Positions 61,701 through 64,000 of a DNA stretch of 64,000 nucleotides are shown one piece after another. Position 1 is the first letter of the stretch. The number at the start of each line of letters is the position of its first letter. The notes beneath the pieces were generated by a model that ran no database searches, had not been told where the DNA came from, and saw only the letters and a list, made by a program, of their open reading frames with translations. A program made the translations under genes and the position numbers. Origin of the DNA: Cyprinodon diabolis (lineage: Eukaryota > Chordata > Actinopteri > Cyprinodontiformes > Cyprinodontidae). The stretch covers positions 3,104,501-3,168,500 of the forward strand of contig CM060076.1 in the NCBI GenBank assembly GCA_030533445.1, in the 5' to 3' direction.

Positions 61701-63558
61701 GTGAACTTATTCTTATCTTTAAAGAACTTCGTTTGGAGCCCATGAGGCTAAGAACAGACATATCTCAATTTTTTTATGCCACAGGTTTCACACATATTAA
61801 CATTGTACCTGGAAGGACTGAGTTTCTTCCTTGTTGTGAGGTTTGCACTTTTCTGCTGAGAGCAAGTAAGAAATATTACTGGGTTTGTTAATTTTCTTCA
61901 GATGATCAGAAGGGAAATACTGAAATAAGCAGAGGAGGAAAAAGTACTAAAATACCATACTCAAGTAAAAGTACCAATACTTGGATGAAATATTACTTAA
62001 GTAAAATTACCCATCAGAAAAATTACTCAAGTAAAAGTAATAAGTAGCTAATTTAAAATGTATTTTAAGTAAAAGCTACTTAGTTACATTTGGAAAAAAA
62101 AAAACTGTTGAACAGGGCAGGGGATCTCTCCCAAAACATGCTTCCGCAGATTAGATGTGGAATTTAAATGAAAAGCAGTCTTTTCGTCGTTTTGGGCAGC
62201 AGAATTCGATGTTTCAGCTAGCATTTCTAGTGAAACGTTCTCTGAACCGTCGTCGCTCTCCTGATCCACCTCCATCTCGTTCCCACTCTGCTACAGAAAG
62301 ACTTGGCGCCTGGTAGCCTAGATCTACATGCTGATCACGTCACTCGCTGTAGTGCTTCCGGGCCCCATTTTTTGTCTTCCTTTCGGTTTTCCAAAGTTTT
62401 TTTTACTCAGTAACGGATGGGATTTGTAATGTAACGAAATACAATACTTCACTCAAAACGTAATCAAGTAAAATTTAAATTACCTATTTTAAAAACTACT
62501 TGAAAAATACAAAATACACAAAAAACCAACTCAATACAGTAACTTGAGTAAATGTATTTCGTGGCTTTCCACCTCTGGAAATAATTGATACACTGGAAAA
62601 ACGATGTAGAAATACGTAAAAATTTCTCAAATTATGTGTATTTACCCTTTTTTGAGTAGGTACATGAGATGATTTGCCAATGAAATGAGTATTTTTACTC
62701 TTAAAATAAGATATTTAGATAAAATGCACTTGAAATAAGACAATGCAATTGCGTAAATGTAAATTGTCTTGTTCCATTGGCAAAATGTCTCTTTAACGTC
62801 CTCAATTCAAGAACAAATGCACTTATTTTAAGAAACAATGACTCATCTAGGTTTTGATTTTTTTGATTTTGGTTTTGATTTTTTCCAGTGTATAAGGTTA
62901 GCTTGAAAGATGAGGTCTCACTACCTGATTGGATTACACGTTTAAGGAAGGACAGACAATTGATCGCTTTTTTATACAAAGAAAAACAAAAAAAATCCAA
63001 AGCAGAACTAAGAGTCAGACCTGCTTCTGTGAAAAGAGGAAGTTGCTCTTTGGATTGAAAGGGTCTCACAGTCCTGCACCACGTCGAATCAATCATGTTG
63101 TTTATAAATTTTTCTCCTACCTGTTTTCCTTACTGCAGTACCTGATAAAGGTGAACGATATCAAGCAGAAGAAAGGCGTCGACTTCCTCCAGAACCTCAT
63201 CAAGTACTTCCACGCTCAGTGCAAGTAAGACTCAGGAAGAAGAAAATGGCAAAATCTGCAATAAAAAAAAAGTAGCACATGTTTTGTTTATGATTTTTCA
63301 CTTGCTTTTAATGCAGTTTTTTTCAGGATGGGCTTAGAACTGTAGAGAATCTGAAACCAGCTGTGGAGAAAATGGCTACAGACCTGACGGGGGTGAGGAA
63401 TCACCGTTTTAGGTATTTCCCCCGTTTTTTTTTACACCAAATGTGACCTAAAACTGTTTATTTCTGTCCAGATCAAACAGACGCAGGACGGAGAGAGGAA
63501 GCAGCTGATTCAGCTCAGGGATACCCTGAAAGCATCGCTGCAGACGGACCAGAAAGAG
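25647..63558 (+). CDS. asap2: ASAP2-like Arf-GAP, 5' part (BAR domain), continues right
   Basis: Nine phase-compatible exons (25647-25775, 43254-43326, 55275-55420, 55582-55656, 57170-57219, 57367-57496, 63139-63224, 63317-63392, 63472-63558) give 284 codons. The product matches the N-terminus and BAR domain of ASAP family proteins. ASAP2 is favoured over ASAP1/ASAP3 by [25 protein letters not shown] and [20 protein letters not shown]. Family role: PI(4,5)P2-stimulated GTPase activation of Arf proteins at membranes and focal adhesions. The BAR domain dimerises, binds membranes and restrains the GAP. PH, ArfGAP, ankyrin, proline-rich and SH3 exons are outside the window. Intron 1 (17.5 kb) and intron 2 (12 kb) are mostly repeats. 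Teleosts often have a and b copies, and I cannot tell which this is. Confidence 0.94.
26357..27267 (+). mobile_element. hAT-like element copy 3, without the nested insertion
   Basis: Runs from CAGGCAGGTTTAGG through the TTTGGGGCCCTGGGCAAAG block to CTGCCTAGTATTTTCTAATG and about CCGCCTG. It gives the uninterrupted form of the 22360-24006 copy. About 0.9 kb in asap2 intron 1, with no coding capacity. Confidence 0.75.
27315..27447. mobile_element. short MITE (GGGCTGCAAC ends)
   Basis: Starts GGGCTGCAACTAACGATTAT and ends ATTGTTTCAGCCC, inverted ends of a small hAT-like MITE. The interior is built from ATCGATTA-like words. Confidence 0.65.
28060..28731. mobile_element. TIR element with GGTATCCCTT ends
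   Basis: The left end GGTATCCCTT followed by CCGAGACCGGTCCGAGCTC is mirrored at the right (reverse complement GATACCCTTG, then CCGAGACCAGTCAGAGCTC). The inverted ends span about 55 bp with gaps. The interior has an 85-bp tandem duplication. Confidence 0.6.
28227..28410. repeat. 85-bp tandem duplication
   Basis: The unit GGAGGAAATCAAGCAGTTGG...GAAGAAGAAGACGAAG occurs twice (28227, 28312) with a third start at about 28396. Copies are almost identical. Confidence 0.85.
28790..29277. mobile_element. Harbinger-type MITE copy 1, TTA duplication
   Basis: The left end AGTCTGGTTTATGCTC and right end (reverse complement AGGGCTGGTTATCC) are inverted, with TTA on both sides (28787-28789, 29278-29280). 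It shares ends and body with 29383-29992. Confidence 0.7.
29383..29992. mobile_element. Harbinger-type MITE copy 2 with internal minisatellite
   Basis: Ends AGGCTGATATAAAC and ATAACCAGCCCT, flanked by TTA (29380-29382, 29993-29995). The right third (CAGCTAGTTCCTGATTGTCC to the end) aligns with copy 1. The middle is replaced by a 23-bp tandem array. Confidence 0.75.
29451..29848. repeat. 23-bp minisatellite, about 17 copies
   Basis: The unit is CGGCTAGGCCGTATCTAGAG plus CCA or CCG. Variants are ordered: GCCGCGG types at the left, GCCACGG in the middle, and TACGTA against TATCTA alternating to the right. CpG-rich. Confidence 0.93.
29996..31740. other. asap2 intron 1 stretch, nothing recognised
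   Basis: T-rich intron sequence with only chance frames. No repeat family or gene is recognised. Confidence 0.4.
31750..32300 (-). mobile_element. helicase-fragment transposon, copy A (complete)
   Basis: On the minus strand it runs TAGCCTCGTGAG...TCAAGTTA. GTGCTTCTC lies on both sides (31741-31749, 32301-32309), a perfect 9-bp duplication. The left hairpin is CTCGTGAGA with TCTCACGAG (9 bp, loop CCATCCTGA). The right hairpin is CCAGATGGAT with ATCCATCTGG. It carries the 5' part of a helicase-like frame from ATG at 32120, but the segment encoding Walker A is replaced by a stretch starting GTAAACGG that looks like an intron start. Inserted into an L2-like RT fragment. Confidence 0.8.
32310..32365 (-). 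pseudogene. scrap of L2-like reverse transcriptase (YADDTQ)
   Basis: The minus strand reads [16 protein letters not shown], the catalytic RT motif. Copy A of the helicase-fragment element sits at its edge. Confidence 0.6.
32395..32745 (-). mobile_element. Penelope-like element 3' end
   Basis: The minus strand encodes [20 protein letters not shown] and [14 protein letters not shown], the end of the GIY-YIG endonuclease region of Penelope-like retroelements, followed by the element's 3' part. Related pieces lie at 46960-47110, 47770-47870, 57985-58546 and 59000-59095. Confidence 0.7.
32746..34261. other. asap2 intron 1 stretch, nothing recognised
   Basis: Intron sequence with no recognised gene or repeat family. 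A mixed-composition block near 33780-34080 has short open frames without known motifs. Confidence 0.4.
34262..34686 (+). mobile_element. helicase-fragment transposon, copy B (right-truncated)
   Basis: Starts TAGCCTCGTGAGACC and follows the family to GGTTTATTTGGC, where it stops, so the right hairpin is lost. It carries the helicase-like frame with ATG at 34442 and a stop right after GFGKSLIY. Confidence 0.8.
34442..34618 (+). pseudogene. truncated RecQ-like helicase N-terminus (copy B)
   Basis: AACATGG start, [20 protein letters not shown], then [20 protein letters not shown] and [13 protein letters not shown], then [11 protein letters not shown] is a Walker A (motif I), preceded by a Q-motif-like [13 protein letters not shown], the arrangement at the start of RecQ-type SF2 helicases. 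No motif Ia-VI follows, so no helicase activity is possible. Confidence 0.65.
34687..35116. other. asap2 intron 1 stretch, nothing recognised
   Basis: Unique-looking sequence between the truncated copy B and the LINE tail. No gene is seen. Confidence 0.4.
35117..36880 (-). mobile_element. LINE (L2/Rex1-like), 5'-truncated, with 3' tail
   Basis: The minus-strand reverse transcriptase is followed by a 3' UTR and a tail of AAGTCT-type units (GACTTAGACTTAGACTTG on plus at 35121). The endonuclease part is missing, so it is a truncated insertion. Confidence 0.85.
35455..36861 (-). pseudogene. LINE reverse transcriptase, open but N-terminally truncated
   Basis: 468 codons without a stop from ATG at 36861. 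Motifs are [60 protein letters not shown] and the catalytic [11 protein letters not shown], then [18 protein letters not shown] and [15 protein letters not shown]-terminal blocks. The first 60 or so residues do not resemble an RT and seem to be joined flanking sequence. It lacks APE endonuclease and ORF1. Jockey-superfamily (L2/Rex1/CR1-like). Confidence 0.85.
36881..38555. other. asap2 intron 1 stretch, nothing recognised
   Basis: Mostly AT-rich. 37540-38240 is more balanced in composition but shows no coding signal I can defend. Confidence 0.4.
38556..39625. repeat. 20-bp minisatellite with higher-order structure
   Basis: The unit is GCGTCGCATTAGGCGTCGAA, over 50 copies with many variants. 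A distinctive block (GGCGTGGAAGTATGGCATTA, then ATGCCAAATATGTCG) at 38681 recurs at 39168, so a 487-bp segment was duplicated as a whole. Confidence 0.95.
39626..40017. other. asap2 intron 1 stretch, nothing recognised
   Basis: AT-rich sequence between the minisatellite and the split L2 tail. Confidence 0.4.
40018..40890 (-). mobile_element. L2-like LINE 3' UTR, split by a 0.6-kb insertion
   Basis: 40018-40116 and 40714-40890 together match the 3' UTR of the L2 copy at 19640-19910 (same strand), for example GGAAAACCAGTTGATTGCAT, then GACAGTGGAGAGGAAAAACT. About 597 bp of unrelated sequence separates them. Confidence 0.8.
40117..40713. mobile_element. 597-bp insertion in the L2 UTR
   Basis: Begins GGCCGTTTCTCAATTCACTA and ends about GACGTTATACGGTTAT. 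Both L2 copies without it show a continuous sequence across the site. No clear terminal repeat or target duplication is seen, so the type is unknown. Confidence 0.5.
40891..42236. other. asap2 intron 1 stretch, unassigned open frames
   Basis: Two adjacent minus-strand open frames (41233-40916 and 41466-41173) have mixed composition but no family I recognise and no splice context. I do not call them genes. Confidence 0.3.
42237..42500. mobile_element. MITE with CACTGCAAAAAA ends, copy 1
   Basis: Starts CACTGCAAAAAACATCTAG and ends TTCCATTTTTTGCAGTG, inverted ends, 264 bp. Other copies lie at 48127-48384, 48722-49002 and 62591-62890. Confidence 0.85.
42626..43070 (+). mobile_element. helicase-fragment transposon, copy C (complete ends)
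   Basis: TAGCC...CAGGTTA flanked by GAGGGATGT on both sides (42617-42625, 43071-43079), a perfect 9-bp duplication. An internal deletion removes most of the sequence between GTACGTCATAT and the right hairpin. The helicase-like frame is the longest of the family. It ends 184 bp before asap2 exon 2. Confidence 0.88.
42806..43102 (+). pseudogene. truncated RecQ-like helicase N-terminus (copy C)
   Basis: ATG at 42806 opens [20 protein letters not shown]. Then come [20 protein letters not shown] and [17 protein letters not shown] (motif I). The frame runs on into element sequence and beyond its right end. It has the Q-motif-like region and Walker A only. 98 codons. Confidence 0.65.
43254..43326 (+). 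CDS. asap2: asap2 exon 2
   Basis: A 73-nt exon after GCTCTGCAG encoding [20 protein letters not shown] then TSGL. Donor GTAAGT, phase 1. The acceptor lies 184 bp downstream of a complete helicase-fragment transposon (42626-43070). Confidence 0.93.
43327..44440. other. asap2 intron 2 stretch, nothing recognised
   Basis: AT-rich intron start without recognised features. Confidence 0.4.
44448..45325. repeat. tandem pair of a 270-300 bp repeat unit
   Basis: 44448-44735 and 45030-45325 are close copies, sharing GAGTCTGGGAGCGGCCATTT, CAGTGACGTCACGGTGCGGT and ACACATCTGCAATCAACAAC. The second copy leads straight into the THAP remnant. They look like the 5' region (with a CRE-like TGACGTCA) of a THAP-encoding element, once intact and once truncated. 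Confidence 0.7.
45340..45572 (+). pseudogene. THAP zinc-finger remnant
   Basis: ATG at 45340 opens [20 protein letters not shown]. After frame shifts comes [20 protein letters not shown], then [10 protein letters not shown], and TGA. That is the C2-CH layout of a THAP domain (N-terminal Cys pair, late Cys-x2-His), used by P-element-like and other transposases and by host THAP proteins. It is broken in the middle by at least one frameshift, so it is dead. Confidence 0.65.
45573..45750. repeat. repeat shared in reverse with 63730-63890
   Basis: CGCACCGTGACGTCAC, AGTAGGTGGCAGTAGTGTTC and TTCACATGAAAATTACTCTG occur in reverse complement at 63740-63885. It is the likely 3' part of the THAP-bearing element. 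Confidence 0.7.
45751..46600. other. asap2 intron 2 stretch, one unexplained open frame
   Basis: A 137-codon minus-strand frame (46480-46067) has no known motif and no splice context. Nothing else is recognised. Confidence 0.3.
46640..46960 (+). pseudogene. degenerate LINE reverse transcriptase fragment
   Basis: [20 protein letters not shown], then [16 protein letters not shown], corresponds to RT motif B of a Jockey-superfamily LINE. The catalytic YADD is gone and no other motif is left. Confidence 0.6.
46961..47215 (-). mobile_element. Penelope-like element 3' fragment
   Basis: CCAAGTTTGAAGACATTTTC and GAAGCTTTTTTAATTCAAAA match 32400-32455 and 58065-58095. It is interrupted by copy D of the helicase-fragment element and appears to resume at 47770. 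Confidence 0.5.
47225..47763 (+). mobile_element. helicase-fragment transposon, copy D (complete)
   Basis: TAGCC...CAGGTTA, 539 bp. The flanks ACGTTTGGC and TGGTTTGGC agree at 7 of 9 bases. The left hairpin arm has CTCGTGAGA and the right CAGATGGAT with ATCCAGCTG. The frame starts at ATG 47405 and changes after GFGKR into the non-helicase tail. It sits within Penelope-like sequence. Confidence 0.82.
47405..47629 (+). pseudogene. truncated RecQ-like helicase N-terminus (copy D)
   Basis: [40 protein letters not shown] and [10 protein letters not shown], then a tail [19 protein letters not shown]. The Walker A Lys is kept, but the following Ser and SLIYQ are replaced by element sequence. 74 codons. 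Confidence 0.6.
47770..47875 (-). mobile_element. Penelope-like element fragment, right of copy D
   Basis: TTCTTTGTTAGCCTG, then CTGTCTATGTCTCTGAAAGG and GGATCGTTAAAGGGAATTGT, matches 32485-32555. Confidence 0.55.
48127..48384. mobile_element. MITE with CACTGCAAAAAA ends, copy 2 (decayed)
   Basis: CACTACAAAAAACGTC start, and the shared body TTAAATTAAGTGTATTTA, GATCTGCCAATGGAATTAG, ending at AAGAAAAAATGGG. The right terminus is lost. Confidence 0.65.
48722..49002. mobile_element. MITE with CACTGCAAAAAA ends, copy 3
   Basis: CACTGCAAAAATCATCTAG to TTCCATTTTTTTCAGTG, 281 bp, clearly the same family as 42237-42500. Confidence 0.8.
49003..50334. other. asap2 intron 2 stretch with repeat scraps
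   Basis: 49380-49510 is the reverse of the 16680/60130 repeat family. At 49768 CAGGCGTCACCAACC resembles a hAT MITE left end. Nothing else is recognised. Confidence 0.4.
50335..51078. repeat. 20-bp minisatellite with EcoRI-like core
   Basis: The unit AGTCAGAATTCTGAGATTAA alternates with AGTCAGAATTCTGAGAAAAA, and with a shortened AGTCTGAGATTAA form. About 40 units, ending about 130 bp before the LINE. Confidence 0.95.
51231..51872 (+). CDS. LINE ORF1 protein (coiled coil plus RRM, L1-like)
   Basis: Intact from ATG 51231 (213 codons). The N-terminal part ([20 protein letters not shown]) is coiled-coil-like. Then comes [20 protein letters not shown], a hallmark of L1 ORF1p (Transposase_22) and its RNA-recognition domain, then [34 protein letters not shown] and a basic C-terminus. 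It likely binds element RNA. The true N-terminus may lie further upstream, because the frame is open through QQQQ. Confidence 0.75.
   Translation: MFKDFVKIITDSVNTRMDNVFKELQELKASLQYTQKDVDELKVTQAKQFEHGRFTETDLAKINDSLQVMCEKQEHLESQSRKNNIVIDGVPESTGESWAESEEKVKDIFKQKLQLQRDMEMELVHRIGKADAARNRPRSMDVKFLNFKDKAAVMQRVKNLKDTKIFINDDYTDAVRLKRKELMPKLKEARDKGDIAYLRHDKLIIHSRTSTPE
51913..54720 (+). pseudogene. LINE ORF2 (APE endonuclease plus RT), frameshifted
   Basis: Endonuclease: [30 protein letters not shown], then GDLNIDWF after a shift in a T-run near 52335. TGA occurs near 52482 where IDHIF follows. A further shift near 52850 (DLYRKMRNS) precedes the [19 protein letters not shown] and [16 protein letters not shown], then after a shift near 53605 [32 protein letters not shown] and [11 protein letters not shown], then [15 protein letters not shown]. 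The last shift is near 54620 before [13 protein letters not shown]. No activity is expected without repair. Confidence 0.85.
55275..55420 (+). CDS. asap2: asap2 exon 3 (BAR domain)
   Basis: A 146-nt exon encoding [20 protein letters not shown], then [20 protein letters not shown] and NL. The split codon at the junction reads Thr where mammals have Ala. Donor GTGAGC, phase 0. Confidence 0.94.
55582..55656 (+). CDS. asap2: asap2 exon 4 (BAR domain)
   Basis: A 75-nt exon, [20 protein letters not shown] then KGVKG, nearly identical to mammalian ASAP2. Borders are TGTGCAG and GTCAGT. Confidence 0.94.
55657..56433. other. asap2 intron 4 stretch, nothing recognised
   Basis: Intron sequence without recognised features, ending in a C-rich run (CCCCAACCCCCCACCCCCC) just before the palindrome array. 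Confidence 0.4.
56434..56800. repeat. tandem array of 111-115 bp palindromic units
   Basis: Units start at 56434, 56549, 56660 and 56774 (GCGATCATTGCA or GCGATCATTACA). Each of the first three has a 15-bp-armed hairpin (CATTGCATTTGCCCG with CGGGCAAGTGCAATG, one wobble). Unit 2 has the reverse-complement core, while its flanks keep direction. Unit 4 has lost the core. Confidence 0.92.
57170..57219 (+). CDS. asap2: asap2 exon 5 (BAR domain)
   Basis: A 50-nt exon, [16 protein letters not shown], between TCTTTTCAG and GTAAGA, ending in phase 2. Confidence 0.93.
57367..57496 (+). CDS. asap2: asap2 exon 6 (BAR domain)
   Basis: A 130-nt exon. It encodes [20 protein letters not shown], then [20 protein letters not shown]. 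Borders are TTGTTGCAG and GTTAGT. It is a basic helical segment of the BAR domain. Confidence 0.94.
57985..58120 (-). mobile_element. Penelope-like element 3' fragment
   Basis: CTGGTGAAGATTCTTAGTCA through CCAAGTTTGAAGACGTTACG matches 46965-47085. In asap2 intron 6. Confidence 0.5.
58265..58546 (+). pseudogene. Penelope-like element, GIY-YIG endonuclease fragment
   Basis: The plus strand encodes [40 protein letters not shown] and AIYVKKEK, the C-terminal endonuclease region of Penelope-like elements. It is cut by insertion of copy E at 58547 and contains only part of the domain. Confidence 0.75.
58547..58942 (+). mobile_element. helicase-fragment transposon, copy E (right-truncated)
   Basis: TAGCCTCGTGAGACC start, and it stops at GGTTTATTTGGC, the same breakpoint as copy B. 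The ATG is at 58722, and a C lost after TTCTT makes TAA right after the conserved N-terminus. Most of the Walker A segment is deleted. Inserted in a Penelope-like fragment. Confidence 0.8.
58943..60129. other. asap2 intron 6 stretch, mostly unassigned
   Basis: 59000-59095 repeats Penelope-like 3' sequence (GAAAAAGCTTCCTAGATGGA). The remainder is unrecognised. Confidence 0.4.
60130..60381. repeat. dispersed repeat, related to 16680-17060
   Basis: CACAGCACTGCTGATGCAGA, AACCAATCAGAGAAG and the AAGTCAATGGTTGGTGCAGC block are shared with 16750-16910 and with the reverse of 49395-49440. The Tc1 element inserted at its right part. Confidence 0.6.
60384..61631 (+). mobile_element. complete Tc1 transposon with perfect ends
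   Basis: 1248 bp between TA dinucleotides (60382-60383, 61632-61633). The left CACTATATTGCCAAAAG and right (reverse) ends are identical over 29 bp, 31 with TA. It carries an uninterrupted transposase. In asap2 intron 6. Confidence 0.95.
60518..61549 (+). CDS. Tc1-family transposase, apparently intact
   Basis: 343 codons from ATG 60518 (GAAAGAATGG context). An in-frame ATG at 60485 would add 11 residues. N-terminal paired-type helix-turn-helix domains ([40 protein letters not shown]) and a GRPRKL hook follow. The catalytic core has [10 protein letters not shown] (first Asp), [20 protein letters not shown] (second Asp) and [15 protein letters not shown] (Glu), the DD34E set of Tc1. The C-terminus is complete ([11 protein letters not shown]). 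The length is normal for the family and no stop or frameshift is present. It cuts and pastes elements bearing matching ends into TA sites. Activity is plausible but untested. Confidence 0.93.
   Translation: MGRSQELSEFQRGTVIGCHLCNKSSREISSLLNIPQSTVSCIIRKWKCLGTTATQPRSGRPRKLTERGQRMLKRIVRRGRQLSAESITTDLQTSCGLQISSRTVRRELHGMGFHGRAAASKPYITKCNAKRRMRWCKARRHWTLEQWRRVLWSDESRFSIWQSDGRVWVWRLPGERYLSDCIVPSVKFGGGGIMVWGCFSGAGLGPLVPVKGTLNASAYQDILDNSMLPTLWEQFGAGPFLFQHDCAPVHKARSIKTWMTESGVDELDWPAQSPDLNPIEHLWDELERRLRARPSRPTSVCDLTNALLEEWSKIPINTLLNLVDSLPRRVEAVLAAKGGPTSY
61930..62577. mobile_element. hAT element (CAGAGGAGG / CCACCTCTG ends)
   Basis: Starts CAGAGGAGGAAAAAGTAC and ends GGCTTTCCACCTCTG. The 8-bp flanks GAAATAAG and GAAATAAT agree at 7 positions. 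The AAGTAAAAGTA motif is repeated through both ends. A minus-strand stretch at 62275-62100 (TSNLRKHV) resembles a scrap of BED-finger hAT transposase. Non-autonomous. Confidence 0.85.
62591..62890. mobile_element. MITE with CACTGCAAAAAA ends, copy 4
   Basis: CACTGGAAAAACGATGTAG to GATTTTTTCCAGTG, body as in 42237-42500. It lies 13 bp from the preceding hAT element. Confidence 0.75.
63139..63224 (+). CDS. asap2: asap2 exon 7 (BAR domain)
   Basis: An 86-nt exon encoding [20 protein letters not shown] and IKYFHAQC, ending in phase 2 at GTAAGA. The next exon supplies the T that makes Asn. Confidence 0.94.
63317..63392 (+). CDS. asap2: asap2 exon 8 (BAR domain)
   Basis: A 76-nt exon, [20 protein letters not shown] then TDLTG, between AATGCAG and GTGAGG. 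It begins within a T7 run whose first T completes the previous codon. Confidence 0.92.
63472..63558 (+). CDS. asap2: asap2 exon 9 (end of BAR domain)
   Basis: An 87-nt exon, [20 protein letters not shown] then ASLQTDQKE, followed by a GTGAAA donor in phase 0. It is the last asap2 exon inside the window. Confidence 0.92.
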
Positions 63559-63729
63559 GTGAAAAGCTTCTTTATCATGAAAATAATTTAGTTATTCCCC
63601 AACAACAAAGTAAAGCAGAGAGGAAGGAAATTACTGCCACAGTTCAGCCCTTACAACAGAAAAAAGGTCACTGCAATTCCTTGGGTTAGAGATGATGCAA
63701 TCTGCCTTTTAAAGAAAAAGTCTAAAATT

Positions 63730-63890
63730 CAGAATTCATGATTCTAATAATAATGATTCTGTACTGTTCAATAAATTAAGTGTTTTTATTTAAGAGTAAT
63801 TTTCATTTGAATGTGCTTTACTGGAGGCGTCCATGTTTGTCAAAGAACACTACTGCCACCTACTGGTTTGTGATGTCACGGTGCGGTATC
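63730..63890. repeat. repeat shared in reverse with 45573-45750
   Basis: Contains AGTAATTTTCATTTGAATGT, GAACACTACTGCCACCTACT and GTGATGTCACGGTGCGGTAT, the reverse complement of the presumed 3' part of the THAP-bearing element. Confidence 0.7.
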
Positions 63891-63892
63891 GG

Positions 63893-64000
63893 CAGGGATG
63901 GATTTAGGAAATTTGGGGCTCTAGGCAAAGACAGGCAGGGGCCCCTCTGAACTGAGAAGACAACACATAGAACAGCCCCATTCTACAGATAGAGAAATGT
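63893..64000 (+). mobile_element. hAT-like element copy 4, cut by the window edge
   Basis: CAGGGATGGATTTAGGAAAT onward matches 6131-6240 and 26357-26465. It continues past the right edge. Confidence 0.75.

Noticed and set aside
60841..61761. 306-codon minus-strand frame over the Tc1
   Set aside because: Antisense shadow of the transposase. It reads across the right inverted repeat and has no motif.

Overview
This is nuclear DNA from a bony fish, probably a percomorph teleost. The evidence is spliced genes with GT/AG introns, a FISNA-NACHT-LRR-B30.2 NOD-like receptor (an architecture known from fish), and fish-type repeats: L2-like LINEs, Penelope-like fragments, Tc1, hAT, Tigger, Harbinger-type MITEs and tRNA-derived SINEs. 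There is no bacterial or viral gene organisation. The species cannot be named from the sequence alone.

Two host genes account for nearly all real coding sequence. (1) On the minus strand, 15817 down to 4848, lies a complete NLRC3/NLRP12-like receptor in nine exons. All exons join in phase to one open frame of 1085 codons: N-terminal linker exons, FISNA plus NACHT, two LRR exons, a short linker and a B30.2 (PRY/SPRY) exon. (2) On the plus strand, from 25647 to beyond the right edge, lies the 5' half of an ASAP2-type Arf GTPase-activating protein. Nine phase-compatible exons give the first 284 residues, which is the N-terminus and the BAR domain. The PH, ArfGAP, ankyrin and SH3 exons must lie to the right of the window. 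The two genes are transcribed away from each other, with about 10 kb of repeats between their start codons.

Layout: 1-621, a 21-bp minisatellite; 748-3842, a 3.1-kb TIR element carrying Tc1 debris; 4848-15817, the NLR gene with repeats in its introns (a hAT-like fragment, LINE 3' ends, a Tigger remnant with a nested hAT, a SINE and a hAT MITE); 15818-25340, intergenic DNA with an L2 LINE and a hAT-like element that itself carries an insertion; 25340-63558, asap2, whose introns hold most of the repeats. These include MITEs, four large minisatellites, an L2-like LINE, a LINE with an L1-like ORF1, a tandem array of palindromes, a THAP-domain remnant, Penelope-like fragments and a Tc1 transposon with an intact transposase and perfect ends.

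The least ordinary item is a five-copy family in the asap2 introns (31750-32300, 34262-34686, 42626-43070, 47225-47763, 58547-58942). Complete copies begin TAGCC and end GTTA, carry a hairpin near each end, sit between 9-bp target duplications, and contain the start of a RecQ-like helicase frame that breaks off just after its Walker A motif. I do not recognise the family by name. A second curiosity is at 56434-56800, where the palindromic core of one tandem unit is the exact reverse complement of its neighbours' cores while the flanks keep their orientation.
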